The position numbers and the translations under genes are program-made. Shown here one piece after another: positions 8,028 through 16,309 of a stretch of DNA of 64,000 nucleotides (its first letter is position 1; the number at the start of each line of letters is the position of its first letter). Origin of the DNA: Elusimicrobiaceae bacterium (GTDB lineage Bacteria > Elusimicrobiota > Elusimicrobia > Elusimicrobiales > Elusimicrobiaceae); assembly GCA_017520185.1 (NCBI GenBank), contig JAFXGO010000008.1, positions 62,001-126,000 of the forward strand, read 5' to 3'. Under the pieces are notes generated by a model, which was not told the DNA's origin, searched no databases, and was given only the letters and a program-made list of their open reading frames with translations.

Positions 8028-8948
8028 TTATTTATCTCTTTCGATATAGCCAAACTTTTCGAGCAGTTTGGTGTCATTTCGCCAATCGGGGCTGACCACT
8101 ACCTGCAATTCCAAGCGGTACGGACGGCCTAAAAATTCAGCAATTCTTTGTTGTGCCTTTTGGCGCAACTGCGCAATAGAGGCACCGCCTTTGCCGATGA
8201 GAATGGGTTTTTGGCTTTCGCGCTCTACATGAATAATAGCGCGGATAAAATTTTTATCACCCAAGTCCTCGGTAAATTTCTCTATTTCCACTTGAGTGCT
8301 GTAAGGGATTTCCTTTTTGTAAAGTTTAAAAATTTGCTCTCGGATAAATTCCGCCGCGTAAAACCGTTCCCAACGGTCCGTCCATTGCCCCAGCGGAAAA
8401 TAAGCAGGGCTCACAGGCATAGCCTGCGCGACGGCTGCTTTTAACTCTTCCACCCCTTCGGTTTTCGGCGCACACACCGTAAACACTTTAGAAACATTGG
8501 GCAGAGATTTTTTGATTTCCGTTTCCAAATCAGCCAAAGAGGAGGCTTCCCGGACCAAATCCGTTTTGGTCAGCACCAAATAAACAGGACAAAACACTTT
8601 AGAAATTTTTTCAAATAATCCCTGATGGGCGGGCAAATCCGGATGGGAGGCATCTATCAAAAGAAGCACCAAATCCGCATCTTCCCCGACGGCGCGGTCT
8701 ACACACGCGGCCATGGTTTGCTGCAGTTTATAGCGCGGGCGCAAATACCCCGGCGTATCGACAAACACCACTTGAAAATTTTCACCTTCAATAATGGCCA
8801 AGATATTTTGGCGCGTGGTCTGCGGTTTATCCGTCACGGCAGACAAAAGTCCCCCCGCCAACGCATTAAGTAGCGTAGATTTACCCGCATTGGGCAAACC
8901 GGAAAGTACCGCAAAACCGCTGTGAAAATTTTCTGTTTGTGTAGTCAT
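8028..8948 (-). CDS. era: GTPase Era
   Basis: Era is a GTPase needed for 30S ribosome assembly and 16S rRNA maturation. The 306-residue protein has the P-loop GLPNAGKST (residues 17-25), the DTPGY G3 motif, TKTD as G4, and a C-terminal KH domain with PILIGKGGASIAQLR. Length matches the family. No ribosome binding site is seen; a TACAAT hexamer ends six bases before the ATG with an upstream TG (TGC-TACAAT), so a leaderless transcript is likely. It stands alone and ends at a terminator shared with the convergent lipoprotein gene. Confidence 0.95.
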   Translation of the reverse strand: MTTQTENFHSGFAVLSGLPNAGKSTLLNALAGGLLSAVTDKPQTTRQNILAIIEGENFQVVFVDTPGYLRPRYKLQQTMAACVDRAVGEDADLVLLLIDASHPDLPAHQGLFEKISKVFCPVYLVLTKTDLVREASSLADLETEIKKSLPNVSKVFTVCAPKTEGVEELKAAVAQAMPVSPAYFPLGQWTDRWERFYAAEFIREQIFKLYKKEIPYSTQVEIEKFTEDLGDKNFIRAIIHVERESQKPILIGKGGASIAQLRQKAQQRIAEFLGRPYRLELQVVVSPDWRNDTKLLEKFGYIERDK

Positions 8949-8954
8949 AAGTAT

Positions 8955-8960
8955 ATTGTA
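8955..8960 (-). promoter_or_regulatory. -10 element TACAAT for a leaderless era transcript
   Basis: On the minus strand TGC-TACAAT is an extended -10 element whose hexamer ends six bases before the era ATG. No Shine-Dalgarno sequence lies between. Confidence 0.5.
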
Positions 8961-9037
8961 GCATGAATTGTAATATGATTTTTCAGAAATGAAAATATAT
9001 TTTTCAGAAAAAAAGATTCTTTTGCTAAGGTCCTGTC

Positions 9038-9676
9038 TTAATTACTTTTTAATTTTGCGCATAATTCTGCCAGCCCTGCGGCGATATCTTCTTGTTGGAC
9101 GGCTACCCCTTCGGGTACGGAAAGTTTAACAGGAGCAAAATTCCAAATGGCCTTTATGCCACATTCCACCAATGTATCTGTGATACCTTGTACCACCGAA
9201 TCAGGAACGGTAAGAACGGCTATTTTTAATTTTTTTGATTTAATGACACTTTTCAACTGAGCCGTATGGTAAATATGTACGCCATGTATTTCTTGTCCCA
9301 CCATTTCGGGGTTGGTATCAAAAGCAGCTACAATTTCAAGTCCGTGATTTTGAAATCCGGAAAATCCGAGCAATGCCGAGCCTAAATTCCCCGTACCGAC
9401 TAAAAAAGCCTTGTTCAAGTTATCCCAACCTAAAAAATTCTCAATAGCCTCTATGGTTCCGGCCACCTTAAATCCGGCTCTTAATTTCGTCGGTGCGCCC
9501 ACCGCTTGAAGGTCTTTTTTAATCACAATAGGCAATAAGTGTATTTCGGCAGCCAAGTCGGTAGAGGATACCAAAGAACGTCCATAAGCATGCAAGTCAT
9601 AAAATACGCGCAAATACTGCGGCAAACGACGAATAGTTTGTTTACTAATAGAATTTTTGGCTGAAATTTGGCTCAT
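9038..9676 (-). CDS. rex: Redox-sensing transcriptional repressor Rex
   Basis: Rex senses the NADH/NAD+ ratio and represses fermentation genes when NADH is low. I start it at 9676, where AGAGGAAA is a fitting ribosome site, giving 212 residues. It has the N-terminal winged helix (SKQTIRRLPQYLRVFYDL) and the Rossmann nucleotide-binding motif GTGNLGSALL, then AAFDTNPEMVGQEIHG. Its promoter carries a palindrome that is also present in the divergent adhE promoter, suggesting autoregulation and direct control of adhE. Confidence 0.94.
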   Translation of the reverse strand: MSQISAKNSISKQTIRRLPQYLRVFYDLHAYGRSLVSSTDLAAEIHLLPIVIKKDLQAVGAPTKLRAGFKVAGTIEAIENFLGWDNLNKAFLVGTGNLGSALLGFSGFQNHGLEIVAAFDTNPEMVGQEIHGVHIYHTAQLKSVIKSKKLKIAVLTVPDSVVQGITDTLVECGIKAIWNFAPVKLSVPEGVAVQQEDIAAGLAELCAKLKSN

Positions 9677-9704
9677 AAAAAAATTTCCTCTTATGAAAAT
9701 GCTG

Positions 9705-9751
9705 GATATCACAATATCTATATATTATTTTATACAACCCTCTTTTGTCAA
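9705..9751 (-). promoter_or_regulatory. rex promoter with operator-like palindrome (predicted Rex site)
   Basis: On the minus strand TTGACA (9746-9751) and TAATAT (9722-9727) are 18 bases apart. Just downstream lies ATAGATATTGTGATATCCA, containing the inverted repeat GATAT-N4-ATATC (9705-9718) at the expected transcription start. The same 15 fixed positions recur at the adhE promoter. The sequence is seen; Rex binding is inferred. Confidence 0.65.
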
Positions 9752-9779
9752 CCTTCTTTTTTATCATACCGTCGATGAT

Positions 9780-9829
9780 TTGACAGGGGCTTTTCAAATA
9801 ATGTATCATTATAGATATAAAAATATCCA
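9780..9829 (+). promoter_or_regulatory. adhE promoter with operator-like palindrome (predicted Rex site)
   Basis: TTGACA (9780-9785) and TATCAT (9804-9809) are 18 bases apart. The palindrome GATAT-AAAA-ATATC (9814-9827) inside ATAGATATNNNNATATCCA follows directly and would cover the transcription start, a placement expected of a repressor site. The adhE leader would be about 50 bases with an AAGGAGAG ribosome site. Confidence 0.68.
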
Positions 9830-9869
9830 CGCATAAAAATGCGATGGAAATCTAAAAGGAGAGTTCGCT

Positions 9870-12515
9870 ATGGCGGATAAGAAAAAAACCGCGCCGGCTG
9901 CAGTAGCCACCGAAGAAGAATTGTCTATGTTAGACAATGTAGTTAACTCGGTCAAAGCTGCCCAGCGCAAATACGCAACTTACACCCAAGAACAAGTAGA
10001 TAAAATTTTCCGTGCTGCAGCCATCGCTGCCGCACAAAACCGCATTCCCTTAGCCAAGATGGCTGTGGCCGAAAGCGGTATGGGTATTATGGAAGACAAA
10101 GTAATTAAAAACCAATTCGCTTCCGAATATATTTATAACCAATATAAAGACACCAAAACCTGTGGCACCCTCTCTGACGATGATGCTTTCGGTTATCGTC
10201 AAGTGGCTGAACCCATTGGTGTGATTGCCGGTGTTATTCCCACCACCAACCCGACCTCTACGGCTATTTTCAAAAGTTTGCTCGCTTTGAAAACCCGCAA
10301 CGGTATCGTATTTTCTCCTCACCCGCGTGCTAAAAAATGCACCATCGAAGCTGCCAAAATCGTTTTGAAAGCCGCTGTGGAAGCTGGTGCTCCGGAAGGA
10401 ATCATCGGCTGGGTAGAAAACCCGACCATGCCGCTTTCCAACGCCTTGATGCACCACCCCAGCATCAACTTGATTTTGGCTACCGGCGGTCCGGGCATGG
10501 TAAAAGCTGCCTACTCCTCCGGTAAACCGGCCATCGGTGTAGGTGCCGGTAATACTCCGGCCGTAATCGATGCTACCGCCGATATTAAAATGGCTGTCAG
10601 CTCCATCATCATGAGTAAAACCTTTGACAACGGTATGATTTGCGCCAGCGAACAATCCGTCGTGGCTGAAGATGCCGTTTACGAAGAAGTAAAGAAAGAG
10701 TTTATTGCTCGCGGTTGTCACTTTGTCACCGGCAAAGACCGCAAAAAATTGGCCGATACCGTAGTGGTAGACGGTAAATTAAACTCCGGCATTGTGGGAC
10801 AAACCGCCGTTAAAATTGCTGAAATGGCCGGTATCAAAGTACCTCTCGGCACCAAAATCTTGATTGCCGAAGCCAGCGAAGTAAACGACAACGAAGTCTT
10901 TGCCCGCGAAAAATTGTCCCCTGTTTTGGGCTTCTACCGCGCCAAAGATTTCAACCATGCCGTAGAACTCGCCCGCGACTTAATCTTATACGGTGGCGCC
11001 GGTCATACGTCTGTGCTTTATACTCATGAAGCCAATGAAGAACATATTGAAATCTTCAAAGATATGCCCACCGCTCGTACCTTAATCAACATCCCGTCTT
11101 CTCAGGGTGCTATCGGCGACGTGTACAACTTCAAACTCGCCCCTTCGTTGACCTTAGGCTGCGGCTCTTGGGGCGGCAACTCTGTCAGCGAAAACATCGG
11201 AGTAAAACACCTTATGAACGTAAAATCCGTCGCGGAACGCCGCGAAAACATGTACTGGTACAAAGTACCTTCCAAAATCTACTTCAAACGCGGTGCCTTG
11301 TCTCATGCTTTGTCTGAGCTGGCCGGTAAACAACGCGCTTACATCATCACCGATAAGACGATGGAACAATTGGGCCATGTCCGCACAGTGACCGATGTTT
11401 TGGAAAACTTAAACATTAAATATCGTGTTTTCTCCAACGTATTGCCCGATCCGAACATTGCCAACGTGTCTGAAGCCTTGCAAATTGCCAACTCTTGGCA
11501 GCCGGATCTCATCATCGCTTTGGGCGGCGGTTCTGCTATGGACGAAGCCAAAATGGTATGGTTGATGTATGAAAACCCCAGCACCAGCTTTGAAGATATT
11601 GCCATGCGCTTTATGGATATCCGCAAACGTATTTATGCCGCTCCGGACTTGGGTAAAAAAGCAACGATGGTTGCCATTCCCACCACCTCCGGTACCGGTT
11701 CTGAAGTGACCCCGTTCACCATCATCACCGATGAAAAAACAGATACCAAATACGCTATTACGGACTATGCCTTAACGCCGGATATGGCTATCGTTGATCC
11801 GGAATTCGTACTCGGCATGCCCAAGAGCTTGACGGCTTTCTCCGGCTTGGACGTATTAACCCACGCCATCGAAGCCTACACCTCCGTATTCTCTACCAGC
11901 TTTACGGAAGGTCAAGCCTTAGAAGCAATCCGCTTGGTATTTAAATACTTAAAGAGCTCCTATGAAAAAGGTGCCCAAGACATCAATGCCCGCGAAAAAA
12001 TGCACTATGCTGCTACCATCGCCGGTATGGCTTTTGCCAACGCTTTCTTGGGTCTGTCTCACTCTATGGCTCACAAACTCGGTGCCATGTACCACATTCC
12101 GCACGGTTTGGCCAACGCCTTGTTGCTCTCTTACGTCATTGAGTTCAACGCTACGGATAAACCGACCAAACAAGGTCTGTTCCCGCAATACAAATATCCG
12201 TTCGTGAAAGGACGCTATGCCAAGATTGTGGACTTTATTGCTCCCAGCAGCGAATTAGGCGACGACAAAGACGCCAAAGTCCACAAATTAATCAGCATGG
12301 TGGAACAACTCAAAGCCGACTTGAATATCCCGAAATCTATCAAAGAATACGGTATTCCTGAAAAAGAGTTCTTGGCCAATTTGGACAAATTGTCTGAGCT
12401 CGCCTTTGACGACCAATGTACCGGCGGAAACGCCCGCTACCCGCTCGTGAGCGAAATCAAGGAATTATACTTGAAAGCTTACTACGGCGAACCGGTCATC
12501 AAAAAAGCCAAATAA
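9870..12515 (+). CDS. adhE: Bifunctional acetaldehyde-CoA/alcohol dehydrogenase (AdhE)
   Basis: AdhE reduces acetyl-CoA to acetaldehyde and then ethanol, regenerating NAD+. The 881-residue protein has an N-terminal CoA-acylating aldehyde dehydrogenase domain with catalytic Cys258 (GMICASEQS) and a C-terminal iron-dependent alcohol dehydrogenase domain with GGGSAMDEAK near residue 552, GTGSEVTPF and the metal-binding histidine region LSHSMAHKLG...HG. Full length. It has strong codon bias compared with its neighbours, as expected of a highly expressed gene, a good ribosome site (AAAAGGAGAG), a promoter with a predicted Rex operator, and a strong terminator. With ackA and hydG it points to ethanol, acetate and hydrogen fermentation. 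Confidence 0.97.
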   Translation: MADKKKTAPAAVATEEELSMLDNVVNSVKAAQRKYATYTQEQVDKIFRAAAIAAAQNRIPLAKMAVAESGMGIMEDKVIKNQFASEYIYNQYKDTKTCGTLSDDDAFGYRQVAEPIGVIAGVIPTTNPTSTAIFKSLLALKTRNGIVFSPHPRAKKCTIEAAKIVLKAAVEAGAPEGIIGWVENPTMPLSNALMHHPSINLILATGGPGMVKAAYSSGKPAIGVGAGNTPAVIDATADIKMAVSSIIMSKTFDNGMICASEQSVVAEDAVYEEVKKEFIARGCHFVTGKDRKKLADTVVVDGKLNSGIVGQTAVKIAEMAGIKVPLGTKILIAEASEVNDNEVFAREKLSPVLGFYRAKDFNHAVELARDLILYGGAGHTSVLYTHEANEEHIEIFKDMPTARTLINIPSSQGAIGDVYNFKLAPSLTLGCGSWGGNSVSENIGVKHLMNVKSVAERRENMYWYKVPSKIYFKRGALSHALSELAGKQRAYIITDKTMEQLGHVRTVTDVLENLNIKYRVFSNVLPDPNIANVSEALQIANSWQPDLIIALGGGSAMDEAKMVWLMYENPSTSFEDIAMRFMDIRKRIYAAPDLGKKATMVAIPTTSGTGSEVTPFTIITDEKTDTKYAITDYALTPDMAIVDPEFVLGMPKSLTAFSGLDVLTHAIEAYTSVFSTSFTEGQALEAIRLVFKYLKSSYEKGAQDINAREKMHYAATIAGMAFANAFLGLSHSMAHKLGAMYHIPHGLANALLLSYVIEFNATDKPTKQGLFPQYKYPFVKGRYAKIVDFIAPSSELGDDKDAKVHKLISMVEQLKADLNIPKSIKEYGIPEKEFLANLDKLSELAFDDQCTGGNARYPLVSEIKELYLKAYYGEPVIKKAK

Positions 12516-12526
12516 GCGCTTTGACA

Positions 12527-12562
12527 CAAAAACCCCGAGCCACAAGGCTCGGGGTTTTTTAT
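12527..12562. terminator. Terminator after adhE
   Basis: AACCCCGAGCC (12531-12541) pairs with GGCTCGGGGTT (12546-12556) around ACAA, followed by T6. The A run on the left also allows use by the minus-strand pilin remnant. Confidence 0.9.
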
Positions 12563-12574
12563 GAGAGATAAAAG

Positions 12575-12937
12575 CTAATTAAAATTAAAAGTTTTACAAA
12601 CTTCAGCACAACCCGTTTTTTCTCTAAAACACCTCACCTGTTCCGCTTTTGCATGAGGATCAAAATACATCTTTAAATAGCACCCGTCCATAGATGAAAC
12701 ATTTCATTTGCCCCCATATCCGCCAAACACACTGCACGCTGCGATATTTGCACCGGTTATATTGTTTACACACAAACCATTGAAATAAACTTCTTCCCCC
12801 ACACCGGAGTTCGGCCGGACTTCTCCTTTAAGTATTGCCATACTTAATTCTCTTGTATCATCTACCAATGTTGCATGCTCTAAAAAATACACTTCTTCAT
12901 CGTAAAACCGCTTATATTTTTTAGATAAATTTTTCAT
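12575..12937 (-). pseudogene. Probable broken type IV pilin-like gene with in-frame TGA
   Basis: An ATG at 12937 with a strong AAGGAGAG ribosome site opens a 77-codon reading frame that stops at TGA (12704-12706). The same frame continues after the TGA for 42 codons without another stop, reading NVSSMDGCYLKMYFDPHAKA onwards with four more Cys, and ends in TAG at 12575 right before the adhE terminator. The first part (DEEVYFLEHATLVDDTREL) resembles the mid-region of pilins of this group, but the GFTLIELL membrane helix is missing. The simplest reading is a pilin gene that lost its N-terminal helix by deletion and gained a nonsense codon (Trp TGG to TGA). The alternative is a real 77-residue protein. 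TGA is a normal stop in neighbouring genes. Confidence 0.5.
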
Positions 12938-13076
12938 CAAAACTCTCCTTTTTCTTAATTGTCTTTGAAAGGAAAATTTAACAAAAAAGTTAAGGCTTTT
13001 TAAAATTTCTCTAAAAAATCACATACGACAAATTAGTTTTTGTATAATGAAAGTATCTCTTTAATAGGAGTCATTT

Positions 13077-13721
13077 ATGAAAAAATTTTTAGTGTTCGCC
13101 GTTTGTTCTTTTTTGGCAAGTCCTTTGTTAGCCGCCTCTACCTGCGTAAGCCGCGTAGATAAAAACTTAGATAAAAGTACCGCAGAAAAAATTGATTTCT
13201 GCCTGACAGAAGAAGTGGATTTAACCGAAGAAGCCCCCTCCACCGAACTCATTTTTTCCGACACGCAAGACGTGCAATATCCCAAACGCAAAAATAAACG
13301 CTCGGCCAAAACCTCTGCCCCAAAACAAGACAACAAGGTTTATATCCAACCTCCCGTTTCGTTGGAATATTCAGACCGCAACGAATACCCCGCTTTTCGC
13401 AATGACACCTTACCCAGCATTAATGCAGAGGCCGCACATGAAACGGCCTTAGAGGCTTTGCGCGGTCACAAAAAACCTGCCAAAAAGACCGTAAAAAAAT
13501 CAAAACCCCAAAAAGCAGCAAAAGCCGCAGCACCTAACAAACAGCCTCAACCGGTTCAAACTCCTGCTGCAGAGGTGGCGCAAGCGCAGGCTTTACAAAA
13601 CGATCCGTTAACTCAAAATAATACCGACAACGGCATTGTTCCGGCCGGCTTTTTAGACGATGGTGTGTTGGGATCCGACAACTTTGGCTACAATGCCACC
13701 GATCCGGCCTTGCAGCCCTAA
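13077..13721 (+). CDS. Exported hypothetical protein with Lys/Ala-rich segment
   Basis: This 214-residue protein has a signal peptide (MKKFLVFAVCSFLASPLLAA) and no recognisable domain. The rest is low complexity: an acidic stretch (residues 45-60), a basic stretch KRKNKRSAK (about 75-83), then KKPAKKTVKKSKPQKAAKAAA (first part about 130-150) and a Gln/Pro-rich C-terminus. It starts after a good TAATAGGAG ribosome site, with TATAAT about 30 bases upstream. The stop is followed after two bases by the promoter of the next gene. It is probably a periplasmic protein; no function can be given. Confidence 0.65.
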   Translation: MKKFLVFAVCSFLASPLLAASTCVSRVDKNLDKSTAEKIDFCLTEEVDLTEEAPSTELIFSDTQDVQYPKRKNKRSAKTSAPKQDNKVYIQPPVSLEYSDRNEYPAFRNDTLPSINAEAAHETALEALRGHKKPAKKTVKKSKPQKAAKAAAPNKQPQPVQTPAAEVAQAQALQNDPLTQNNTDNGIVPAGFLDDGVLGSDNFGYNATDPALQP

Positions 13722-13723
13722 GG

Positions 13724-13752
13724 TTGACAAGCCTTTCAAAGAGGATTAAAAT
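13724..13752 (+). promoter_or_regulatory. Consensus promoter for a leaderless transcript of the gene at 13759
   Basis: TTGACA (13724-13729), a 17-base spacer and TAAAAT (13747-13752) form a near-ideal promoter. The -10 element ends six bases before the ATG, so the mRNA would start at or next to the start codon. AGAGGAT lies inside the spacer and so would not be in the RNA. Confidence 0.7.
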
Positions 13753-13758
13753 AAACTT

Positions 13759-14061
13759 ATGGAAAAAATACATTCTTTTTTTGTTAAACCGTTTACGGCT
13801 AAGGGTTTTGTATGGGGCCTGATTGATTTAATCGTCAAGGTTATCACCGTCTGCGTGTGGGCCTATTTGATGTGCATTTTAGGTTCTCTCATTTGGCAGT
13901 CTATTCAGCTGGATTATAATCCGTTGAACCAATTATGGTGGTTTTCTTATTCTTTCCTGATGTTCTTTGGTGCTTCGTTGTTAGCGTATATCTTACTTTT
14001 TGTGCGTGATTACAATGAGTACGAATATGCAGAAGAACCGGAAGAAGAATCCGCCGAATAA
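13759..14061 (+). CDS. Small two-helix membrane protein
   Basis: This 100-residue protein has hydrophobic segments at about residues 20-47 and 60-82 and a strongly acidic C-terminal tail (EYEYAEEPEEESAE). The general shape, two helices after a short N-terminal region with the tail in the cytoplasm, resembles DUF4282-like proteins, but I do not claim that family. The gene has a consensus promoter whose -10 hexamer ends six bases before the ATG, the clearest leaderless candidate in the window together with the protease at 29627. A terminator follows. Confidence 0.7.
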   Translation: MEKIHSFFVKPFTAKGFVWGLIDLIVKVITVCVWAYLMCILGSLIWQSIQLDYNPLNQLWWFSYSFLMFFGASLLAYILLFVRDYNEYEYAEEPEEESAE

Positions 14062-14078
14062 AATATTTAAAAGTCTAA

Positions 14079-14110
14079 AAATCCCTCTCCTTTTGGAGAG
14101 GGATTTTTTA
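14079..14110 (+). terminator. Terminator after the small membrane protein gene
   Basis: AATCCCTCTCC pairs with GGAGAGGGATT around TTTT (14080-14105), followed by T5. Confidence 0.85.
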
Positions 14111-14154
14111 TTAAACTGCTCAAACTTGCGTAGGAGAAATTAAGAAACTTCATA

Positions 14155-14186
14155 AAAAAACCCGCTTTTAATAAGCGGGTTTTTAT
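14155..14186 (-). terminator. Terminator after the MORN-repeat gene
   Basis: AACCCGCTT (14159-14167) pairs with AAGCGGGTT (14173-14181). On the minus strand it is followed by a T7 run and lies just past the stop of the gene at 14187. Confidence 0.8.
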
Positions 14187-14858
14187 TTAGTAAACTTTCT
14201 TTAACGTCAACACGCCATCTTCAAAAAACCATTCCTCAATAAGATCTCCGGTTTCACTGAATTTTTTGGTGACGCCGTTAGGTTTGCCATCTTTATGCGG
14301 AGAAATCAATGCAATCGTGCCGTTAGGGTGATAAACGATTTTATCGCCAATGAGTTTATCGGTTTTATAGCTACATTCAGAGCGCAAGTCCCCATCTTGC
14401 GTATAAATACGGCAAGGACCATGCAAATAACCTTTTTTATATTCCGCCACCTCTAACACCTTGCCGGAGGGATAAAATTTAGTCTGGCGGCCTTCTTGGC
14501 AATCTGCTACATAGGTCATTTCTTTATGCAAACGTCCGGTGGGTTGATACACGCGCACCGTTCCCTGCAAAAGCCCGTTATCGTAAAATTTTTCGATACT
14601 TACTTTTCCGTTATCAAAATAAATGCGGCAGCGCCCATTACGCAAACCATTTTTAAATTCACATTCAAAATATAATTTTCCATTTTCAAAAAACTCTTTT
14701 ACCGTACCGTCAGGAAGGGAACCTTCTTGTTTAACGATATCTAAGTTTTTATCCAATGTTTCTCTGTACACTTCTTTTTCATCCACAAAATAAGTGCGCA
14801 AAAATCCCACATGCAACGGGTCATTTAAACTGCTTGTTTTACGTATAATATCGGCCAT
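14187..14858 (-). CDS. MORN-repeat protein (YwqK-like)
   Basis: This 223-residue protein contains about seven MORN_2-type repeats of the form (G)xxxxYxxNGxLxxExxYxxG from about residue 50 to the end, such as EFFENGKLYFECEFKNGLRN. Such proteins are often labelled YwqK-family antitoxins, a name that says little here because no toxin partner is seen. There is no signal peptide, so it is probably cytoplasmic. GGAGGAG precedes the start. It is separated by three bases from the flavoprotein gene upstream, so the two form an operon. Confidence 0.8.
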   Translation of the reverse strand: MADIIRKTSSLNDPLHVGFLRTYFVDEKEVYRETLDKNLDIVKQEGSLPDGTVKEFFENGKLYFECEFKNGLRNGRCRIYFDNGKVSIEKFYDNGLLQGTVRVYQPTGRLHKEMTYVADCQEGRQTKFYPSGKVLEVAEYKKGYLHGPCRIYTQDGDLRSECSYKTDKLIGDKIVYHPNGTIALISPHKDGKPNGVTKKFSETGDLIEEWFFEDGVLTLKKVY

Positions 14859-14861
14859 AAA

Positions 14862-16088
14862 TTACTCCTCCGGCATCGACTTGGCGGCCACAGCTGCGCA
14901 CCCCCAAGCAAAATGTAAATTAAATCCTCCGCTGCGTCCGTCCACATCCAGCAACTCACCTAAAATATAAAGCCCTGAACAACGCAACGACTCTAAAGTA
15001 TTATAGTTTATTTCAGCGCAATTTACACCCCCCGCCGCCACCATCGCTTCCGTCCAACCTCTTAAAGAAAGCACCGTAAAAGGCCACGCGCAAAGGGTTT
15101 TGGAAATGTTTTTTATCACATTTTCCGTCCAATCTTTTACTAAAATATTTTTCTTAATACCACAAAAATCAATGAGCAAATTGGCAATATTCTCGTGCAG
15201 CAAACCGGCAAAAAAATCTTTGGCTTTGCGGTGGGCGAAGCAATGGATCCTTTCTTTTAAAAATTCTTGCATATTTTTAATTTTCGGAAAGAAATTAATC
15301 TCAATAGAAACAGGACCTTTATTTAATTCTTTGCCAATTGCGCCGCTTACGTTCAAAACCGCCGGACCTGACAGGCCATAATTGGTAAACAGAATTTCCC
15401 CTTCACAACGTTTTTCTTTTTCCGTACCGCGCCACAAAACAGTTTCTACCTGAGCTCGAATCCCTTGCAGACGAGCCACCGCCTTTTCCTTCACATTTAA
15501 TGCAGATAAAGAAGGGGTTATGGCCGTCACGTGATGGCCTAAGGATTTGGCCAGTTGATAGCCGCTTTCTGTCCCGCCCACTTGAGGGTAAGCCTTTGAG
15601 CCACAAGCCAATACAGCATATTTGGAAGTAAATTTTTCTCCGCTTTGTAAAAAGACTGAAAAATTATTTTTCTTTTCAATTTTTTTTACTTCACTTCCAA
15701 GACGAATTTCTACTTTATTTTCCAAACACGCCAAACGCAACGATTCCACAACCGCGCTGGATTTACCCGTCAACGGAAAAACGCGGCCCAAACCTTCCTC
15801 TTGCGTAAGCAAACCTAATTTATGAAAAAAAGACAGACAATCTTGAAAAGAAAATTGATTCAGCACACTCTTTGCCAATGAAACATCGCCGCTATAATCT
15901 GCTACAGAAACGTGGGAATTGGTTAAATTACAACGACCGTTGCCGCTGACCAACACCTTCCGCCCCACTTGCTGTTCTTTTTCCAGCAGCAGTACTTTTT
16001 TACCACGCAAACCACACTGCAACGCACACATCAGTCCGCTGGCCCCTGCACCGACGATAATTACATCATAAAAAGAGGATTGATTCAT
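14862..16088 (-). CDS. HI0933/YhiN-family NAD(P)/FAD-dependent oxidoreductase
   Basis: This 408-residue flavoprotein belongs to the HI0933/BaiN-like family of unknown substrate. The N-terminal dinucleotide-binding motif is VIIVGAGASGLMCALQCG, followed by the family signature GRKVLVSGNGRCNLTN. The C-terminal end reads GELLDVDGRSGGFNLHFAWG, also characteristic. It is the promoter-proximal gene of an operon with the MORN-repeat protein. On the minus strand TTGTTG and TATAGT are 17 bases apart, with the -10 ending seven bases before the ATG, so the leader would be essentially absent. Confidence 0.9.
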   Translation of the reverse strand: MNQSSFYDVIIVGAGASGLMCALQCGLRGKKVLLLEKEQQVGRKVLVSGNGRCNLTNSHVSVADYSGDVSLAKSVLNQFSFQDCLSFFHKLGLLTQEEGLGRVFPLTGKSSAVVESLRLACLENKVEIRLGSEVKKIEKKNNFSVFLQSGEKFTSKYAVLACGSKAYPQVGGTESGYQLAKSLGHHVTAITPSLSALNVKEKAVARLQGIRAQVETVLWRGTEKEKRCEGEILFTNYGLSGPAVLNVSGAIGKELNKGPVSIEINFFPKIKNMQEFLKERIHCFAHRKAKDFFAGLLHENIANLLIDFCGIKKNILVKDWTENVIKNISKTLCAWPFTVLSLRGWTEAMVAAGGVNCAEINYNTLESLRCSGLYILGELLDVDGRSGGFNLHFAWGCAAVAAKSMPEE

Positions 16089-16095
16089 TTCTCTT

Positions 16096-16124
16096 ACTAT
16101 AGCAAATTTTTAGACGATCAACAA
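16096..16124 (-). promoter_or_regulatory. Promoter for the HI0933-family gene, leaderless geometry
   Basis: On the minus strand TTGTTG (16119-16124), a 17-base spacer and TATAGT (16096-16101), seven bases before the ATG at 16088. Confidence 0.55.
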
Positions 16125-16127
16125 AAG

Positions 16128-16155
16128 AAAAAGGCCCTTCTTTAAGAAGGGCCTC
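16128..16155 (-). terminator. Terminator downstream of the tRNA gene
   Basis: AGGCCCTTCTT and AAGAAGGGCCT form a near-perfect palindrome (16131-16153). On the minus strand it is followed by TTTTTCTTTT. Confidence 0.8.
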
Positions 16156-16159
16156 TAAA

Positions 16160-16236
16160 TGGTGTCACCGGGTGGGCTCGAACCACCGACCTAGCGCTTA
16201 TGAAACGCTCGCTCTAACCAACTGAGCTACGGTGAC
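16160..16236 (-). tRNA. tRNA with CAU anticodon, probably elongator tRNA-Met
   Basis: The minus strand folds as a complete cloverleaf: acceptor GTCACCG with CGGTGAC, D arm GCTC/GAGC, anticodon loop TTCATAA (anticodon CAT), T arm GGTGG-TTCGAGC-CCACC, discriminator A and an encoded CCA. Pair 1-72 is G-C, so it is not an initiator tRNA. It could be tRNA-Ile2 with a modified C34, which sequence alone does not exclude. Confidence 0.93.
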
Positions 16237-16309
16237 GTAAATTCAACATAAATATTATATCAAAAGAAATACCAGTCTTGCAATAATTTATTTTTATCGT
16301 CGGAAAAAA

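Noticed and set aside
10050-10721. Long open frame antisense to adhE (and similar antisense frames in ackA, argS, kdsB and yfcC genes)
   Set aside because: These are shadows of strongly coding sequence on the other strand, with no ribosome sites, and low-complexity or implausible products.
12704-12706. UGA read as selenocysteine or tryptophan
   Set aside because: TGA is a normal stop in neighbours such as folP, no Sec machinery or SECIS-like hairpin was identified, and pilin decay explains the case more simply.
14187-14858. Toxin-antitoxin locus suggested by the YwqK-family name
   Set aside because: No toxin gene lies nearby; the neighbour is an HI0933-type flavoprotein. The MORN repeats alone do not support a toxin-antitoxin call.
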